Notes under the pieces: generated by a model
What the model was told of the DNA's origin: nothing
What the model saw: the letters and a program-made list of their open reading frames with translations, nothing else
Databases searched by the model: none
DNA from: Planctomycetaceae bacterium
GTDB lineage: Bacteria; Planctomycetota; Planctomycetia; Pirellulales; Pirellulaceae
Assembly: GCA_002862205.1 (NCBI GenBank)
Contig: PKCN01000286.1
Span: forward strand, 1 to 34,607
DNA length: 34,607 nt
Reading direction: 5' to 3'
Position numbers and translations under genes: made by a program
Shown: piece by piece, positions 16,827 through 25,340 of the stretch
Numbering within the stretch: position 1 is the stretch's first letter
Layout: the number at the start of each line of letters is the position of its first letter

Positions 16827-19800
16827 CTATTGTCGACCGCGTAAACAACTGCATCCTACTCCGTGCTCTCGAGTGTGTTGCCGCAAGGTGATCGTAGATC
16901 CGGTCCCCTCCCAGTAAAACGGACGCCTGGGCTCAGGGCTGCCAAAGCGGTTCATTCGATTGGCGTCATAAACCTCTCCGTTGGCAACCACGTATTGGAT
17001 ACGCTCTGTATCGCGGATATTTGCCGATGGATCTGCACCTGTTTGGAAAATCACAAGGTCGGCGAGTTTTCCCTTTTCGATCGAGCCCAAGTCCCCGTCG
17101 AGGCCAAGGTATTTAGCGCCGTTGAGTGTCCCACAGTTCAGCGCCTGCATCGGAGTCATTCCACCCTGAACGAAGCTCCACATTTCCCAGTGTGTGCAGA
17201 TACCATTCAACTGTCCATGGCCGCCCGCCTGCACCAAACCGCCCTGCTCGACGACCTGACGAGCGATTTCGGCAACCTTGATGTGGTTGTAATCCTCATC
17301 TGGGGACTTCTGGCGCCGTCTTGAGCGTGGATTGAGTACATGCGGAGGGATGTAAGTTTGCAAACGAGGGTGCAGCCACAGATCCTCGATTTGGTACCAG
17401 TACTGCTCGCCAGAGATTCCACCGTAGGCGACGTTCAGCGTGGGGGTGTAGCCCACTTGGGTACCCCGCCACAGGTCCATCACATCGTCATACGCAGTCT
17501 GCACCGGAAGGGTGTGCTCAATCCCCGTGTGGCCGTCGACAATCATTGTCATGTTATGCATGAAGGTAGACCCGCCCTCGGGTACGACCATCATCTCCAA
17601 TTCACGGGCGGCTTGTAGTACTTGTTGACGCTGATCGCGTCGTGGTTGGTTGTAACTTTTTACAGTAAATGCGCCGACAGCTTTCATCCTGCGGAGGTGA
17701 AAACGTGCATCGTCGATGCTATCGATTTCAGCTTTGGTCGCGCTGGTGGCTCCATATAAAATGGTGCCAGTGGAGAGGGTGCGCGGGGCAGTGATTAATC
17801 CAGCTTTCGCCAATTCACTTGCGGCAAATATACTGTGTGTTTGGTTGCTGGGATCGTGAATTGTAGTAACCCCAAAAGCGAGTCGCGCGAAATCAACCCA
17901 GTTCTGCTGCGGTGTAATTCCGTTGACCGCCTGTGATCCGTGCGCGTGAGTGTCGATGAAACCAGGCGACACCACTTGTCCCTTGGCGTCAATCTGATAG
18001 GCATCCTCAGGAACGTGTACCTTGTTGGTTTCGCCAACATCAACGATTCGGTTTCCGCTGATTAAAACGGTCCCCGATTCGATCGTACCGGCCGGTCCCA
18101 TTGTGAGAATCTTTGCGTTGACAATCGCTACGGTACCGGCGGGTTGGGCATGTTTGTACTTGAAGCCTATTCCTACCTTGGTGGCTTCCTGTTCCTTCGC
18201 ATCAAGTTCGCAAGTGTAGAGATCCGGTCCGAGGCTCCAATGCACTTTTTTGGAGTCGGCGGAAAAGTGAATGAAGTCTCCAGCCTCTGCACTCACACGT
18301 TTGGTGGGCAAACCCTTCGCATCCGGTCCTACTTTGATTGCACGACCCGACTGCACGAACGGTGATACATGGACGTGAAAGCGCTCAATGAAAGCGATGC
18401 TGCTTGAATCGGGTGAGATGCGAAAATCCGTCGCCCAGACGCTTGTGTAATGAACGCGTTCCTCGTTCCCGCTGAGGTCGATGGAACAGAGTTGCAAGTT
18501 GTCCGCTTCCTTTTCGGTATTGCGTTTTTGATAAAAAACCCGAGCACCGTTTTGTCCGAACTGGGGACGAATACCGGTTTTTGAGATTTTTTTTCCTTCA
18601 CCATCACGTGTAGCGATGGTGTACAGACCTGACTCACGTGACCAAAGCGGACTGGTAATGCCACCGCCACTTTGTTTTCGATAAACAATCAGTTGGCCGT
18701 CGGGCGAAAATACGGGATCGACGTAGTGGCCTGGCTCAGGTGTAACGATCCAGTTCTCATTCAAGCTCTGGTCAACTGAGGCAACCCGAATGCTTCCGAG
18801 AGTTTGATCGTTCCAAGTCGTATAGACCACATACCTGCCATCACGAGAGAAACTTGGGCAGAATTCAAAATCTGTTTCTTGAGATGTAAGTCGCTTTGGA
18901 ACGCCGTCAGGCAGCGTCTTGATGTAAAGGTGGCCAAGCGCCTGGTACAACACTTTATCGCCAGCAGGTGAGACCGCGACCCACCGCAACATTTTTACAT
19001 CAAACTCATCCTCAGCTACTTTCTGGGCAAACCGAACGGCGGGCTTGATGTCCCGCTTGTCTTTGATGTGGAACGGGATGGTCGCCGCTTCTCCGGACTC
19101 AATATTGATTCGGCGGATTTTTCCCTTCGCCCACGCGACCACTGATTTTCCATCTGGCATCCAGGCAAAGTTTGGATACACACCATGAATCGCCCACGCT
19201 TCCTGCATGTCGCGTTCAAGCATGTCATAGACCAATTTCACTGCGCCTGATTTGAGATCAAACACGTGCAAACCAGTTTTTGCGCCAACGCGACGCACGA
19301 ATGCGATTTGTTTGCCATCCGGTGAAGGATTTGGTCGGCACGCGCCACCTGCACCACGCAGCAAGGTTTCTGTCTCACCTGTCGATAGCTGCAAACGTTT
19401 GATCGCATAAATTCCTGCGATTGAGTCTTTGTCGTATTCGAAGTCCGTTCCGGGAGTGACGTCTTGGGAATAGTACAGGTATTTCCCATCAGGTGAAAAC
19501 ACTGGCTCGTTCACATCCTTCTGATCGCTCTCTCGTGTTGTCAGGGGAACTCCCGCAGTTGATTTCAAGGCTACCGAGTTTCGGTGGTACATCCACATCT
19601 CGCCTGCGCCCAGTGAACGGCGACTTGTGAAATGTTTTCGGCCTACGAGATAATCACCATCTGGAGACCACGTCCCGCCATTGATCAGTCGATATGATTC
19701 TTGAGTTACCTGTGTGACTTGCTTCCCATCGGTGCTGGTGATCCATAAGTTGTCACCCGCTTTGTGATCACTTCCATTCCTATCGCTTGTGAAAGCAATT

Positions 19801-20177
19801 TGTTTTCCATCAGGGCTATACGTGGGCTGCATGTCCCACGCGACGCCAGAAGTCAATTTGGAAGGAAAACCTCGTCCCTGTTTTCCATCGGCACCCGATA
19901 TTGGCATTTCATACAGGTCGCCCAAAAGATCGAAGACCAGGGTGGTGCCATCAGGGTGCACGTCGACCGTGATCCACGTACCTTCCGTGGTGTCGATGGG
20001 TTGAACGTGCGTCTTGCCAGGCGTTTTCTCAATGTTCCAATCGGGCTCCTTCTGGTCGGTGTCTGTTGCGGCCTGGCTCTTCGGCTTATCTGCAGCGACC
20101 ACTGTGGGAAAGTTCCCAAGAAGAATGAGGATGACAATACAAGTAACAGGGAACACTTTTATAGCCACGGGTTTCAC
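16827..20177 (-). CDS. TolB/WD40-like propeller fused to an amidohydrolase
   Basis: This encodes 1116 residues from a GTG start, with a signal peptide (residues 1-29). Residues 70-660 hold repeated PD40/TolB-type blades with the SPDGKQIAF signature (121-129, 285-293, and variants such as SPDGKYLYY and SPDGQLIVY). Residues 680-1075 form a metal-dependent amidohydrolase: SPGFIDTHAHG gives the HxH pair (H744, H746), VKSYNQP may give a bridging lysine (K840), and GHTGIEH (H883, H887) and GGHGQLNG (H987) supply further ligands. ALNCGTLNGAKYLGLDGDLG and GKLADLVIF close the barrel as in imidazolonepropionase-like enzymes. The combination is known in bacterial exported amidohydrolases and may cleave peptides or cyclic amides; the substrate is unknown. 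Residues after about 1090 look like a short extra tail. It lies 200 bp upstream of the GH81 gene on the same strand. Confidence 0.88.
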   Translation of the reverse strand: MKPVAIKVFPVTCIVILILLGNFPTVVAADKPKSQAATDTDQKEPDWNIEKTPGKTHVQPIDTTEGTWITVDVHPDGTTLVFDLLGDLYEMPISGADGKQGRGFPSKLTSGVAWDMQPTYSPDGKQIAFTSDRNGSDHKAGDNLWITSTDGKQVTQVTQESYRLINGGTWSPDGDYLVGRKHFTSRRSLGAGEMWMYHRNSVALKSTAGVPLTTRESDQKDVNEPVFSPDGKYLYYSQDVTPGTDFEYDKDSIAGIYAIKRLQLSTGETETLLRGAGGACRPNPSPDGKQIAFVRRVGAKTGLHVFDLKSGAVKLVYDMLERDMQEAWAIHGVYPNFAWMPDGKSVVAWAKGKIRRINIESGEAATIPFHIKDKRDIKPAVRFAQKVAEDEFDVKMLRWVAVSPAGDKVLYQALGHLYIKTLPDGVPKRLTSQETDFEFCPSFSRDGRYVVYTTWNDQTLGSIRVASVDQSLNENWIVTPEPGHYVDPVFSPDGQLIVYRKQSGGGITSPLWSRESGLYTIATRDGEGKKISKTGIRPQFGQNGARVFYQKRNTEKEADNLQLCSIDLSGNEERVHYTSVWATDFRISPDSSSIAFIERFHVHVSPFVQSGRAIKVGPDAKGLPTKRVSAEAGDFIHFSADSKKVHWSLGPDLYTCELDAKEQEATKVGIGFKYKHAQPAGTVAIVNAKILTMGPAGTIESGTVLISGNRIVDVGETNKVHVPEDAYQIDAKGQVVSPGFIDTHAHGSQAVNGITPQQNWVDFARLAFGVTTIHDPSNQTHSIFAASELAKAGLITAPRTLSTGTILYGATSATKAEIDSIDDARFHLRRMKAVGAFTVKSYNQPRRDQRQQVLQAARELEMMVVPEGGSTFMHNMTMIVDGHTGIEHTLPVQTAYDDVMDLWRGTQVGYTPTLNVAYGGISGEQYWYQIEDLWLHPRLQTYIPPHVLNPRSRRRQKSPDEDYNHIKVAEIARQVVEQGGLVQAGGHGQLNGICTHWEMWSFVQGGMTPMQALNCGTLNGAKYLGLDGDLGSIEKGKLADLVIFQTGADPSANIRDTERIQYVVANGEVYDANRMNRFGSPEPRRPFYWEGTGSTITLRQHTREHGVGCSCLRGRQ

Positions 20178-20370
20178 TCGTTAAAAAAAGCTTTCGGGAT
20201 CGATGGATCGTCGTCCTCCAGTCTAGTCGATTCCGTAAATCCGTCGATGTGTGCCTCGTTGCGACGAAAGCAGCAAGTATCCGACCGAACTTCGAAGGTA
20301 AGTCCACGAACTTATTGAAATGCGGATACAAAAGCTGAGAAGCTTGCATTGAAATACACGTTGGCGCACG

Positions 20371-20403
20371 GAAAAAGCCCACCCAAACGGGCAGGCTTTT
20401 CCC
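20371..20403 (-). terminator. Intrinsic terminator after the coiled-coil gene
   Basis: An eight-base-pair hairpin with two G-U pairs has arms at 20377-20384 and 20389-20396 and a four-base loop. On minus it is followed by TTTTTCC, about 70 bases past the stop of the gene at 20469. On plus it is followed by TTTT, so it may act in both directions. Confidence 0.65.
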
Positions 20404-20468
20404 TCTTTTGAACGCCGGGCATCACCCAGTCGCCTCAGGCAGTCCATCGTGCTCAATGGTTTTGGCAT

Positions 20469-21056
20469 TCAGAATCGGATAGTGAACCGTGAACTTCCGC
20501 CACCGATTGTGATTCCACGAGTCGGGTACACGGGCACAGAGCGGTAGTAGCTACTGTGAACACGATCCAGAGTTCTCCCTCGGTAAACTCGCGAATCGTA
20601 GTGATTTACGCGATTCAAATCTTGAATATCATCTCGCAAGTAGCGGATGTTATCTTCTAAAGAGTTCATCAGCCTGCCGACTTGGACGGTGCCTCGATTC
20701 AGGTGCCCATACCCACGAAACGCATTGTCTTCGATGCGTTCAAGCGTCCGCTCCAGGCGATGGAAGGCCGAATCCAATTGGCGTAAATCGCACTGCAGTT
20801 GCGAGAGTGAGCCATGATGTTGGGCTACGTCACGAACATGTTCCGCCAATCTGGTCAACTGGCGAGTTTCAGCAATGAGAAGACCGTACTCGGGAGTATG
20901 TCGGTAATGCGATACCTCGCATTGCAGTTGGCGGGCCTGACGTTCAATTGTGACCGCAAGTTGGTCGATGTGACGATACGTGTCACCGAAGGCTGCTCCT
21001 GAAAAAGCGGTGCAGGTCAGAGTGAGTGCAGCAACGGTTTTTGCAAGGAGGTTCAT
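20469..21056 (-). CDS. Small exported coiled-coil protein, unknown function
   Basis: This encodes 195 residues from the ATG at 21056, preferred because AAAAGG lies just upstream and the signal peptide MNLLAKTVAALTLTCTAFSG follows directly; an earlier in-frame start at 21089 adds 11 residues. The mature protein is rich in His, Arg, Leu and Gln and almost wholly helical (HIDQLAVTIERQARQLQCEV, LRQLDSAFHRLERTLERIED, LMNSLEDNIRYLRDDIQDLN), suggesting a coiled-coil bundle. It ends in a short Tyr/Ser/Arg-rich tail (HSSYYRSVPVYPTRG) and GGGSSRFTIRF. Short helical periplasmic proteins of this type are common in planctomycetes and unassigned. It appears to be a single-gene unit with its own terminator downstream. 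Confidence 0.7.
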   Translation of the reverse strand: MNLLAKTVAALTLTCTAFSGAAFGDTYRHIDQLAVTIERQARQLQCEVSHYRHTPEYGLLIAETRQLTRLAEHVRDVAQHHGSLSQLQCDLRQLDSAFHRLERTLERIEDNAFRGYGHLNRGTVQVGRLMNSLEDNIRYLRDDIQDLNRVNHYDSRVYRGRTLDRVHSSYYRSVPVYPTRGITIGGGSSRFTIRF

Positions 21057-21633
21057 GGGAAGGCCTTTTCGATTCAGGGAGCGGGTCATGTCTGGTTACC
21101 TACTTCGCAGTTGATGTGCCAAACAACCCAAGTCAATCGAAACGCATACGAGTGTGCGTGAAACACGCCGTTTTCTGGCCTTGAGTTAACACTTTCCGCT
21201 ATGCCTCGCGTGTCACCGAAATGATGACAGACTTCGTATTTGTGTGCTCAAATCGACTTCAGGGTTAGGTGAGCGGGGATGACCAATGAAGCCAACCTAA
21301 ACGTTCCTGTACCCTCCGTGGTTTGATCCCACTGCAAGCGGATACGGTTTACTCAGGCCTTCATTGCGGTTCTTCTGCCAAGCGAAGATGCAGTCCCCAA
21401 ACCATGGATGAGACCACTGCTTGCGATGCTGCTCAAGCAAGTTGCAGCGGGGATGCTATGCGCGAGTCAACGTCCAGCCAGGGTATTGGCGGGTTTACGC
21501 ACAGATCGCCAGCGTGGTGTGTTTCACTAGAGCGGTGAGGTGATCCTGGAGCAGTCGCATTCCTCGGCCATTCGGTTCCACGTCGTCGTCGTGTTGGGTC
21601 ACGCTTTCCTGCTATTTAAGTGGATGCCTTGAT
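21057..21633. other. Intergenic region, 577 bp
   Basis: No supported gene, tRNA or strong terminator is seen. A small GCGTG-AAA-CACGC hairpin lies at 21156-21168. The region should hold the promoter of the coiled-coil gene and the 3' end of the DUF1549/PPC/DUF1501 transcript. Confidence 0.4.
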
Positions 21634-23058
21634 TCACCCAATGAGTTCCTTGATTGGCCGTCCATGATCAACAATGGGAGTAGGTCGTCCGTTGAAATCA
21701 TTCAAGAAGACCTGAGAGGAGTCGATTCCCAAGTGATGATAGATCGTTGCCAGGAAGTCACCGGCACCACAGTGCCGTTGGATAACATCCTCGCCGCGCG
21801 GATCCGTTGCGCCGATGAACCGCCCAGTCTCGATACCACCACCGAACCAAATGTTGCTAAACGCTCTGGGCCAGTGATCTCTGCCGGGTTGCTTGGTGCC
21901 AGCAGCGGCACTTGCGTTACCGGCGCCGGTGCTGGGCTGATAATTGATTTTGGGGGTTCGTCCAAATTCACCGGTCACGACCACAAGAACCTGTTCATCA
22001 AGTCCCCGCTCGTAGATATCTTCGATCAAAGCCGCAACGGCCTGGTCGTATGCTTCGGAGCGGAAACGTAGGGCATCGAACACGTGATGGTTGACTGCAT
22101 GATCATCCCAATTACTCACTCGTCCACAAAGCGGTCCGCGGAGGCTTGTTGTGAGGACTTCGACCCCGGCTTCGACGAGTCGGCGTGCCATCAATAACTG
22201 CTGTCCCCACGAATTCCGGCCGTATCTGTCCCGAGTGGCGTCATCTTCACGTGTCAGGTCAAACGCTTTTTTGGTCTCAGGATTTGTCAGCAAAGTCATT
22301 GCTTGCGACTCGAATTGGTCGAGTGCCTCGAGTTCGCCATAGGTGTCAAACGCACGTTGCAGATTATCCAGATTCTTCCGCAGGGCAATACGACGGTCCA
22401 ACCGCTCGACTTCCTTTGTGTTGGTCAGACCGATATTGGGCACCGAGAAGTTTGGTTGACTGGGATCGCCGGTCACAGCAAACGGCGCATAAGCATCACC
22501 AAGATAAGCAGGTCCGTTGTACGTGGTCGGTGGGTTCACGCCGACATAGCGTGGAAGGGGATTGCTTCTTGCCCCCTGCTTTGAGCGTAAATGGTTGACC
22601 ACCGACATCCAGTCCGGGAGACGCGGCTTTGGTTTGTCGCGAGTATCCGAGTCTCCGGAAAACATCTGCATTGATCCGGCGGGATGTCCACCAGCACCTT
22701 GATGCATGGAGCGAAGTACTGTGAATTTATCAGCAAGTGCGGCCTGTCGCGGCAGCAATTCTGTGAATCGCATCCCGGTGACTTTGGTCGGGATCGTACC
22801 AAAAGGGCCTCGGTATTCGCTTCCAGCATCTGGCTTGGGATCGTATGTATCGATATGCGAGCACCCACCCGGTTTCCAAACAAGGATCACAGATTTGGGT
22901 TTCTTTGAGGCTTCGGGATTGGCGGCTCGCAAACGCAGCAACCCGGGCAGACTCAAACTTGTGAAACCTGCCAAACCAAATCGCATGAACCCGCGGCGGT
23001 CCAAAATCCCAGGCCCCGGGCAGAACAGGGAGGATGCATGAAACGGATTGCTGCTCAT
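21634..23058 (-). CDS. Tat-exported DUF1501 protein
   Basis: This encodes 474 residues. The N-terminus carries a twin-arginine signal with arginines 21-22 (LDRRGFMRFGLAGFTSLSLP). The body has DUF1501 landmarks: KSVILVWKPGGCSHIDTYDP, SEYRGPFGTIPTKVTGMRFT, SMHQGAGGHPAGSMQMFSG, EQVLVVVTGEFGRTPKIN and GRDHWPRAFSNIWFGGG. DUF1501 belongs to the alkaline-phosphatase/sulfatase-like superfamily; the GEFGRTP and GRDHWP blocks resemble its metal-binding loops. No reaction is known. It is the last gene of the operon and overlaps the PPC-domain gene by four bases. It is almost always found with DUF1549/DUF1553 cytochromes, as here. Confidence 0.93.
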   Translation of the reverse strand: MSSNPFHASSLFCPGPGILDRRGFMRFGLAGFTSLSLPGLLRLRAANPEASKKPKSVILVWKPGGCSHIDTYDPKPDAGSEYRGPFGTIPTKVTGMRFTELLPRQAALADKFTVLRSMHQGAGGHPAGSMQMFSGDSDTRDKPKPRLPDWMSVVNHLRSKQGARSNPLPRYVGVNPPTTYNGPAYLGDAYAPFAVTGDPSQPNFSVPNIGLTNTKEVERLDRRIALRKNLDNLQRAFDTYGELEALDQFESQAMTLLTNPETKKAFDLTREDDATRDRYGRNSWGQQLLMARRLVEAGVEVLTTSLRGPLCGRVSNWDDHAVNHHVFDALRFRSEAYDQAVAALIEDIYERGLDEQVLVVVTGEFGRTPKINYQPSTGAGNASAAAGTKQPGRDHWPRAFSNIWFGGGIETGRFIGATDPRGEDVIQRHCGAGDFLATIYHHLGIDSSQVFLNDFNGRPTPIVDHGRPIKELIG

Positions 23059-25334
23059 TTTATTTCCCGTGGATGGACACGAATCCTGATCGGCTCCGAA
23101 ACAACGATATCAACGATATCCTTTACCGAGGCCGAAGAGGTTGCAGATTTGAGTTTGCTGTTGGCGGTCTTGACTCTGGCTGCTGTCTGTTCTTCGTTCA
23201 AGTTCGCCGCTTTCAGTTTCTCTGCCAGGCTGACTTGCAATTCGGCTGCCGCGGATGCCATTTCTTTTTTCAGCCTCGCAATTTCAAGCTTGGCCTCAGC
23301 GTTTGCAGCCGTGGCTTGCTGGAGTAGGTCGGTGGCTATTTGAATGCCCTCTGGATGGTGTTGGTATTTTGCAACTGCACCTCCGTAGAACGCAATCAGG
23401 TATTCACCAGGCGGTGTCTTTAACGCAGCGAGGTCGACGACAGCATCAGACGCATCTTGATCCAACGGCAAATCGAAAGTGAATTTTTCGAAACCCTCAC
23501 CAAGGGTCTTCGCTGCCATGATGGATCCCGAGAATTCACTGCGCCGCATGTGGATCAAGGGGATCGTGAGTTTTTCACCCTCTGTGGCTTCCCATACTTT
23601 TGCTTGTCGCGGTGCGATGGAAATTGGTGCCGGTTCATCACCGCCAACCGATACAAGAGTGTCGGCAAGTAGTCTGGGGCTGGGTACCTCATTCCAGTGG
23701 TTCGGTACAGGCCACGCCATTGATGCCAGCTGACAGCGTCGTTGCAACTCCTGGCCACCAATGGATGCCACCCCATGGATCTTGGCGACGGTTACGGCGC
23801 GAGGTGCACCTTCACTTGCAGTAACCAGCAAGACTCCGCGGCTTTTTCCGGCGGGGATGGTGAGTCCACTGCAAGTGACTCCATCTGGAAGATTCTCCAT
23901 CGAGAGTTCAATCGCGCCGGCAAAACCGTCTCTTCGCACAGCAACCACCTCAAGTGCCATGGTTGCTCCGCCCCGCAGGGCGATTGGCTTCGATAAGGCG
24001 TTGCGATCGCCGTTGCGAAGTTGCATGTGCAGGCCCCAAGCCACCAACGCGAAGTCGGGTTTGGCTTGACGGATGATCAAGCGATAAATATTGGCTGGAT
24101 CCGTTCGCGTTCCGCCGAAAAGATCGGAGATTCTGAGACGATGAAGCCCGTCTTGCTTGACTTCAAATTTTCCCAACACATCTGATGAGCCTGCATTGTA
24201 GGGTGGACCATCGTAGGCGTAACCATTGGATGAAACCTTGATGGGACTGGGAATATCATTCAGCTCAGCTATGTCGGTAAGCACTGGGATTTCCCCTGAC
24301 ATGTTCAGATGCTGGACAATGACTGTCGGGTCCGTTGGACGGCCCAGACGTTCCGAGGCAACCTCCACCCACCAAGTTTCCCCTTTGGACGCGTTGAACT
24401 CGAATACATCCGTATCGGCTGCCGTTGCGAAAGCACCTGCAAGGTCGCAGGGGAGTTGTATCTGCTGTGGTGACTTACTGTCGTTGGGCTCGATTTCCGT
24501 GCCAGATGGAATTGCTGGTAATCCATCGGGAGGCCAGGAAAAGGCATTCACTTTCTTCGTGGTTGCATGTCGTTGCACTTGTTGCCCCTCGGGTAACTCC
24601 GTCACGTTCAACCGGTAGAAGTAATGGTCTCCTCCTTTGAAGGTCAGGTCGTGCACCTTGATGATATAGCTGCCGTCTTCTGGCACTTGAAAATCAATCG
24701 CCCCACCACGACGTTCCACATTCAGATCCTGGCCTTCAGCGTCAGCCACAATCACCACGGGATTGAGTTTTGAATCAATTCCTTTCGCTGCACAATCAAC
24801 AAGGATGTGTTGGTTTTTCTTGGCCTCAAAACGATAGAAGTCAATGGCTCTTGCCGTCATCACAGCGTTGCCGACAGTATTCAGTTCGATCGGCATTGCC
24901 TTTTCAAGTGTCTGGTTTCCTGTGTCCTGGACGAACTCGTTCAGTTGACCGACGGTGAATACACGCGACGCTGAAAGTCCCAAACGGGTCATCAAACTGG
25001 CTTCAACCAGGCCAAGCTTGGTGTCGGACGCGACTCGCACGAGGTACCGGCCTTCCACAGCGACACCTTCAGCATTGATTGCCTGGACTGCGGTGATTCC
25101 GGGGTCAGAGAAACGCAATTCCTCGGCTTGTTCTGCAAATTGCCCGGTCACCACAATTTCAAATTCGCTGCCGAGTTGTCCACCCATGGGGAAGGTCGTC
25201 AGGAGCCTCGGTGCCGGCAGGCACACGGATTGCGCAACCGCTTCTGTGCATAGCAGCAAACCACACAGCGTGCACAGGATCACCAGACATTGCAGTCGTG
25301 GAATATGTGTTGACTTGTTTGTTAACACGATCAT
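23055..25334 (-). CDS. Exported PPC-domain protein with C-terminal coiled coil
   Basis: This encodes 759 residues with a signal peptide ending near TEAVAQ. The N-terminal Ig-like part begins LLTTFPMGGQLGSEFEIVVT. Two pre-peptidase C-terminal (PPC-like) beta domains follow: one around IDFYRFEAKKNQHILVDCAA to GSYIIKVHDLTFKGGDHYFY, and one after GTEIEPNDSKSPQQIQLPCD with DTDVFEFNASKGETWWVEV. The C-terminus (about residues 665-745) is a long charged helix (AEAKLEIARLKKEMASAAAE) followed by a short strand ending VHPREIK. No protease catalytic triad is visible, so it is a binding or structural protein rather than a peptidase. It sits between a DUF1549/DUF1553 cytochrome (six-base gap) and a DUF1501 protein (ATGA overlap), implying a three-protein exported complex. 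Confidence 0.85.
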   Translation of the reverse strand: MIVLTNKSTHIPRLQCLVILCTLCGLLLCTEAVAQSVCLPAPRLLTTFPMGGQLGSEFEIVVTGQFAEQAEELRFSDPGITAVQAINAEGVAVEGRYLVRVASDTKLGLVEASLMTRLGLSASRVFTVGQLNEFVQDTGNQTLEKAMPIELNTVGNAVMTARAIDFYRFEAKKNQHILVDCAAKGIDSKLNPVVIVADAEGQDLNVERRGGAIDFQVPEDGSYIIKVHDLTFKGGDHYFYRLNVTELPEGQQVQRHATTKKVNAFSWPPDGLPAIPSGTEIEPNDSKSPQQIQLPCDLAGAFATAADTDVFEFNASKGETWWVEVASERLGRPTDPTVIVQHLNMSGEIPVLTDIAELNDIPSPIKVSSNGYAYDGPPYNAGSSDVLGKFEVKQDGLHRLRISDLFGGTRTDPANIYRLIIRQAKPDFALVAWGLHMQLRNGDRNALSKPIALRGGATMALEVVAVRRDGFAGAIELSMENLPDGVTCSGLTIPAGKSRGVLLVTASEGAPRAVTVAKIHGVASIGGQELQRRCQLASMAWPVPNHWNEVPSPRLLADTLVSVGGDEPAPISIAPRQAKVWEATEGEKLTIPLIHMRRSEFSGSIMAAKTLGEGFEKFTFDLPLDQDASDAVVDLAALKTPPGEYLIAFYGGAVAKYQHHPEGIQIATDLLQQATAANAEAKLEIARLKKEMASAAAELQVSLAEKLKAANLNEEQTAARVKTANSKLKSATSSASVKDIVDIVVSEPIRIRVHPREIK

Positions 25335-25340
25335 TTTTCC

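Noticed and set aside
21300-21345. tRNA-like GGTTTGATCCC stretch
   Set aside because: It resembles a T-arm segment, but no acceptor stem, D-arm or anticodon arm can be formed around it.
23055-25334. Peptidase function suggested by the pre-peptidase C-terminal domains
   Set aside because: These are accessory beta domains; no serine, cysteine or metallo-protease catalytic motif is visible.
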